Below, in pieces: positions 61,771 through 64,000 of a DNA stretch of 64,000 bases. The stretch is from Batkoa obscura (Eukaryota > Entomophthoromycota > Entomophthoromycetes > Entomophthorales > Batkoaceae): NCBI GenBank assembly GCA_030770535.1, contig JASVEC010000052.1, positions 1 to 64,000 on the forward strand, given 5' to 3'. A program made the translations under genes and the position numbers. Every line of letters starts with the position of its first letter. Position 1 is the first letter of the stretch. The notes under the pieces were generated by a model. The model had not been told where the DNA came from. It worked only from the letters and a program-made list of their open reading frames with translations, and searched no databases.

Positions 61771-63981
61771 TTAGAAAATAGGTGAACCATTCTTTGTTTC
61801 TTTAACTTTACGAACTTCACCATAAAGGGCCAAACTAATTAAATTATTTTCTTCAATCTTGTGTTGTTTTTTGTTACCAGTGGCTACTGTAGCAGTAGGT
61901 GGACGAGCAGAATAAATAACATCTTTACCAGCATGGTGGTCTGATTTCTTTAAAGCAGTTCTGATTCTTGGCTCAACAAAGAACCAAGCTCCCATATTAA
62001 GCGGTTCTTCTTGACACCAAGTAATTTCGGCATTAGGGTATTTATCAGAATATTCTTTGACTAAATCGAACGGGAATGGAGTTATTTGTTCAATACGAGT
62101 AATAGCAACATCGTTAACATTGTTTTGTTCCCTAGCTTTCAAGAGAGTATAATAAACTTGACCAGAACATAAAACATGGGTACGAATCTTATCATCAGCA
62201 ACTAAATCTTTAGATGTTTCTGGAATAGCACGTTGGAAGTGAGTACCATCAGACATTTCAGACATTTCAGATCTTACCAAAGGATGACGAAGAAGATTCT
62301 TGGAATTGAAACAGATCAAAGGCTTACGGAAATCACGATGTATTTGACGACGTAAAGCATGGAAGTAATTGGCTGGAGTAGTACAGTAAACAATTTGCAT
62401 GTTACAATCTTGATGTTGACGATCCATATTTTCTGGGAATTTATAAGGATGTTCATCAATTAATTGAAGGAAACGTTCTAAACGTCCACTTGAGTGTTCT
62501 GGACCTTGGCCATCATAACCATGAGGGAGGAGAAGAGTTAAACCAGTACGTTGTAACCATTTCTTTTCACCTGAAGCAATAAATTGATCAATGATACATT
62601 GGGCATTATTTGCGAAATCACCAAATTGGGCTTCCCACATAACTAAAGCATTAGGGTTAACTAAAGAATAACCAAGTTCGAAACCTAAAGTTCCGAATTC
62701 TGATAAAGAGGAGTTACAGACAGTAAATTGTGCTTGTGTTGGTGAAATTTTAGATAAAGAGGTATAAGTGGATTCATCGTTTTGATCATGGATGACAGCA
62801 TGTCTATGTGAGAAAGTTCCACGTTCAACATCTTGACCACTTAATCTAACGTGTGTTCCTTCATTAACAAGGGTACCAAAGGCAAGTGCTTCAGCTGTTG
62901 GCCAGTCAATGTTTGATTCTTCTTCAATGGTCTTTTGACGTGCACCAATAATTTTTTTAATAACGTTATGAGCTTTAAAAGTAGAAGGAATAGTTGTAAT
63001 GGCTTTTCCAACTTGACGTAAAGAATGTAAAGAAGCACCAGTAGGATGAGCAGGTGCAATTTCTACAGCTAATTCACTAGGGGATTTGAAGCCTTCCCAT
63101 GAGCTTGATAGCCATTCACGACTTGTTGGCTTATAATCTTTACTCTTAGCGTAACTTTCTTCTAAAGTTTTCCATACCTTTTCTTTATTTTCCTTTACAA
63201 AGGTTTCATCAAAAGTTTTTTCACTTAAAAGTTTCTCAATATATTTTTCTAAAACTGGCTTTTGTTTAGCAATGGTTTTGTACATTCTTGGTTGAGTGAA
63301 ACTGGGCTGATCAACTTCATTATGGCCATATTTACGATAACATACAATATCAATAACAACATCTTTCTTGAAAGTTTGACGGAAATCGGCTGCTAATTTA
63401 CAAACAAATGTGACTGCTTCAACATCATCACCATTAACATGGAAAATTGGTGCATTGATAGATTTAGCGATATCAGTACAATATGGAGTAGAACGAGAAT
63501 AACGTGGATCAGTTGTAAAACCGATTTGATTATTAATGACTATATGAATTGTACCACCAACAGTATATGATGGAAGTTCATGGAAACCTAAAGTTTCATA
63601 AACAACACCTTGAGCTGCAAAAGCAGCATCACCATGAATTAAAACACCTACACTACGTTTGTGTTCTTCTAAATCACCACTATAAAATTGAATAGCTCTG
63701 GTTTTACCGAGAACAACTGGATTAACAGCTTCAAGATGGGATGGATTGGCGACTAAGGAAAGATGGACTCTCTTTCCAGAAGGAGTTGGACGGACATAAT
63801 TCATACCAAGATGGTATTTAACATCACCAGAACCTTCTACAGAGGGGTCTAATGAACCGCTGAATTCACAGAAAATGGATTCATTTGGTTTACGAACAAC
63901 GTTACTTAAAACATTTAAACGACCACGATGAGCCATACCAATCACAAAAGATTCAGTTCCAAGGTCAGCAGCTTGATCAAT
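61771..63981 (-). CDS. KGD1: 2-oxoglutarate dehydrogenase E1, 3' exon (gene runs off window)
   Basis: E1 component of the mitochondrial 2-oxoglutarate dehydrogenase complex in the TCA cycle. The visible exon begins after an acceptor TTAG (63982-63985) with [21 protein letters not shown], so the true exon start is upstream of any start codon here and the N-terminal third lies beyond base 64000. Motifs are [59 protein letters not shown] and [15 protein letters not shown]; the C-terminal [17 protein letters not shown] is intact. Codon choice is less AT-biased than in neighbouring genes, which suggests a highly expressed gene. It is the standard KGD1 of the organism; the gene at 13789 is the diverged copy. 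Confidence 0.96.
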   Translation of the reverse strand: MDQAADLGTESFVIGMAHRGRLNVLSNVVRKPNESIFCEFSGSLDPSVEGSGDVKYHLGMNYVRPTPSGKRVHLSLVANPSHLEAVNPVVLGKTRAIQFYSGDLEEHKRSVGVLIHGDAAFAAQGVVYETLGFHELPSYTVGGTIHIVINNQIGFTTDPRYSRSTPYCTDIAKSINAPIFHVNGDDVEAVTFVCKLAADFRQTFKKDVVIDIVCYRKYGHNEVDQPSFTQPRMYKTIAKQKPVLEKYIEKLLSEKTFDETFVKENKEKVWKTLEESYAKSKDYKPTSREWLSSSWEGFKSPSELAVEIAPAHPTGASLHSLRQVGKAITTIPSTFKAHNVIKKIIGARQKTIEEESNIDWPTAEALAFGTLVNEGTHVRLSGQDVERGTFSHRHAVIHDQNDESTYTSLSKISPTQAQFTVCNSSLSEFGTLGFELGYSLVNPNALVMWEAQFGDFANNAQCIIDQFIASGEKKWLQRTGLTLLLPHGYDGQGPEHSSGRLERFLQLIDEHPYKFPENMDRQHQDCNMQIVYCTTPANYFHALRRQIHRDFRKPLICFNSKNLLRHPLVRSEMSEMSDGTHFQRAIPETSKDLVADDKIRTHVLCSGQVYYTLLKAREQNNVNDVAITRIEQITPFPFDLVKEYSDKYPNAEITWCQEEPLNMGAWFFVEPRIRTALKKSDHHAGKDVIYSARPPTATVATGNKKQHKIEENNLISLALYGEVRKVKETKNGSPIF

Positions 63982-64000
63982 CTAATACATTAAAATTTTT

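Overview
This window is one end of a chromosome from an AT-rich fungus. It opens with about 680 bases of CCCTAA telomere repeat, written towards the chromosome interior. Genes are dense and mostly split by short introns of about 40-80 bases (GT...AG, usually ending TTAG). Fungal markers are a copper-fist transcription factor, a CDC12-type septin, a Zn2Cys6-type regulator middle region, GPI-type wall proteins, an endosulfine (IGO1), a vacuolar carboxypeptidase and an EAF1/VID21 scaffold. TTAGGG telomeres, many introns, and an otubain and a PPP1R21 homologue make a Saccharomyces-type yeast unlikely. An early-diverging fungus or a Taphrinomycotina-like lineage would fit, but I cannot name the organism.

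Layout. 1-2.9 kb: telomere and gene-free subtelomere with repeats. 2.9-5.8 kb: otubain and septin genes, enclosed by two 619-base, almost identical inverted repeats (1224-1842 and 6588-7206). 7.2-9.6 kb: a decayed DNA transposon. 10.4-12.3 kb: a divergent pair of Thr-rich secreted proteins. 13.8-31 kb: a diverged 2-oxoglutarate dehydrogenase E1 paralogue, XPF nuclease, PPP1R21-like coiled-coil protein, ALG3, endonuclease V, an unknown Cys-containing protein and RCE1. 31-38 kb: carboxypeptidase Y, two GPI-anchor-type proteins, RIB3. 39.6-51.4 kb: EAF1, a copper-fist regulator, PP4 phosphatase, an NPC2-like lipid binder, RIO2 kinase. 51.5-64 kb: a dipeptidyl aminopeptidase, IGO1, U2SURP/SR140, a regulator lacking its zinc cluster, and a second, more typical 2-oxoglutarate dehydrogenase E1 that runs off the right edge.

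There are no operons and most genes are unrelated housekeeping genes. Loose themes are the secretory/vacuolar/wall pathway (ALG3, CPY, NPC2, DPP, the GPI and Thr-rich proteins), phosphatase control (PP4; IGO1 as a PP2A inhibitor), and DNA maintenance (XPF, EndoV). A roughly 97-base MITE with GGGGATG/CATCCCC ends occurs about ten times between genes. I found no tRNA, rRNA or CRISPR. Exon joins given here were made by eye from splice sites and protein-family similarity.
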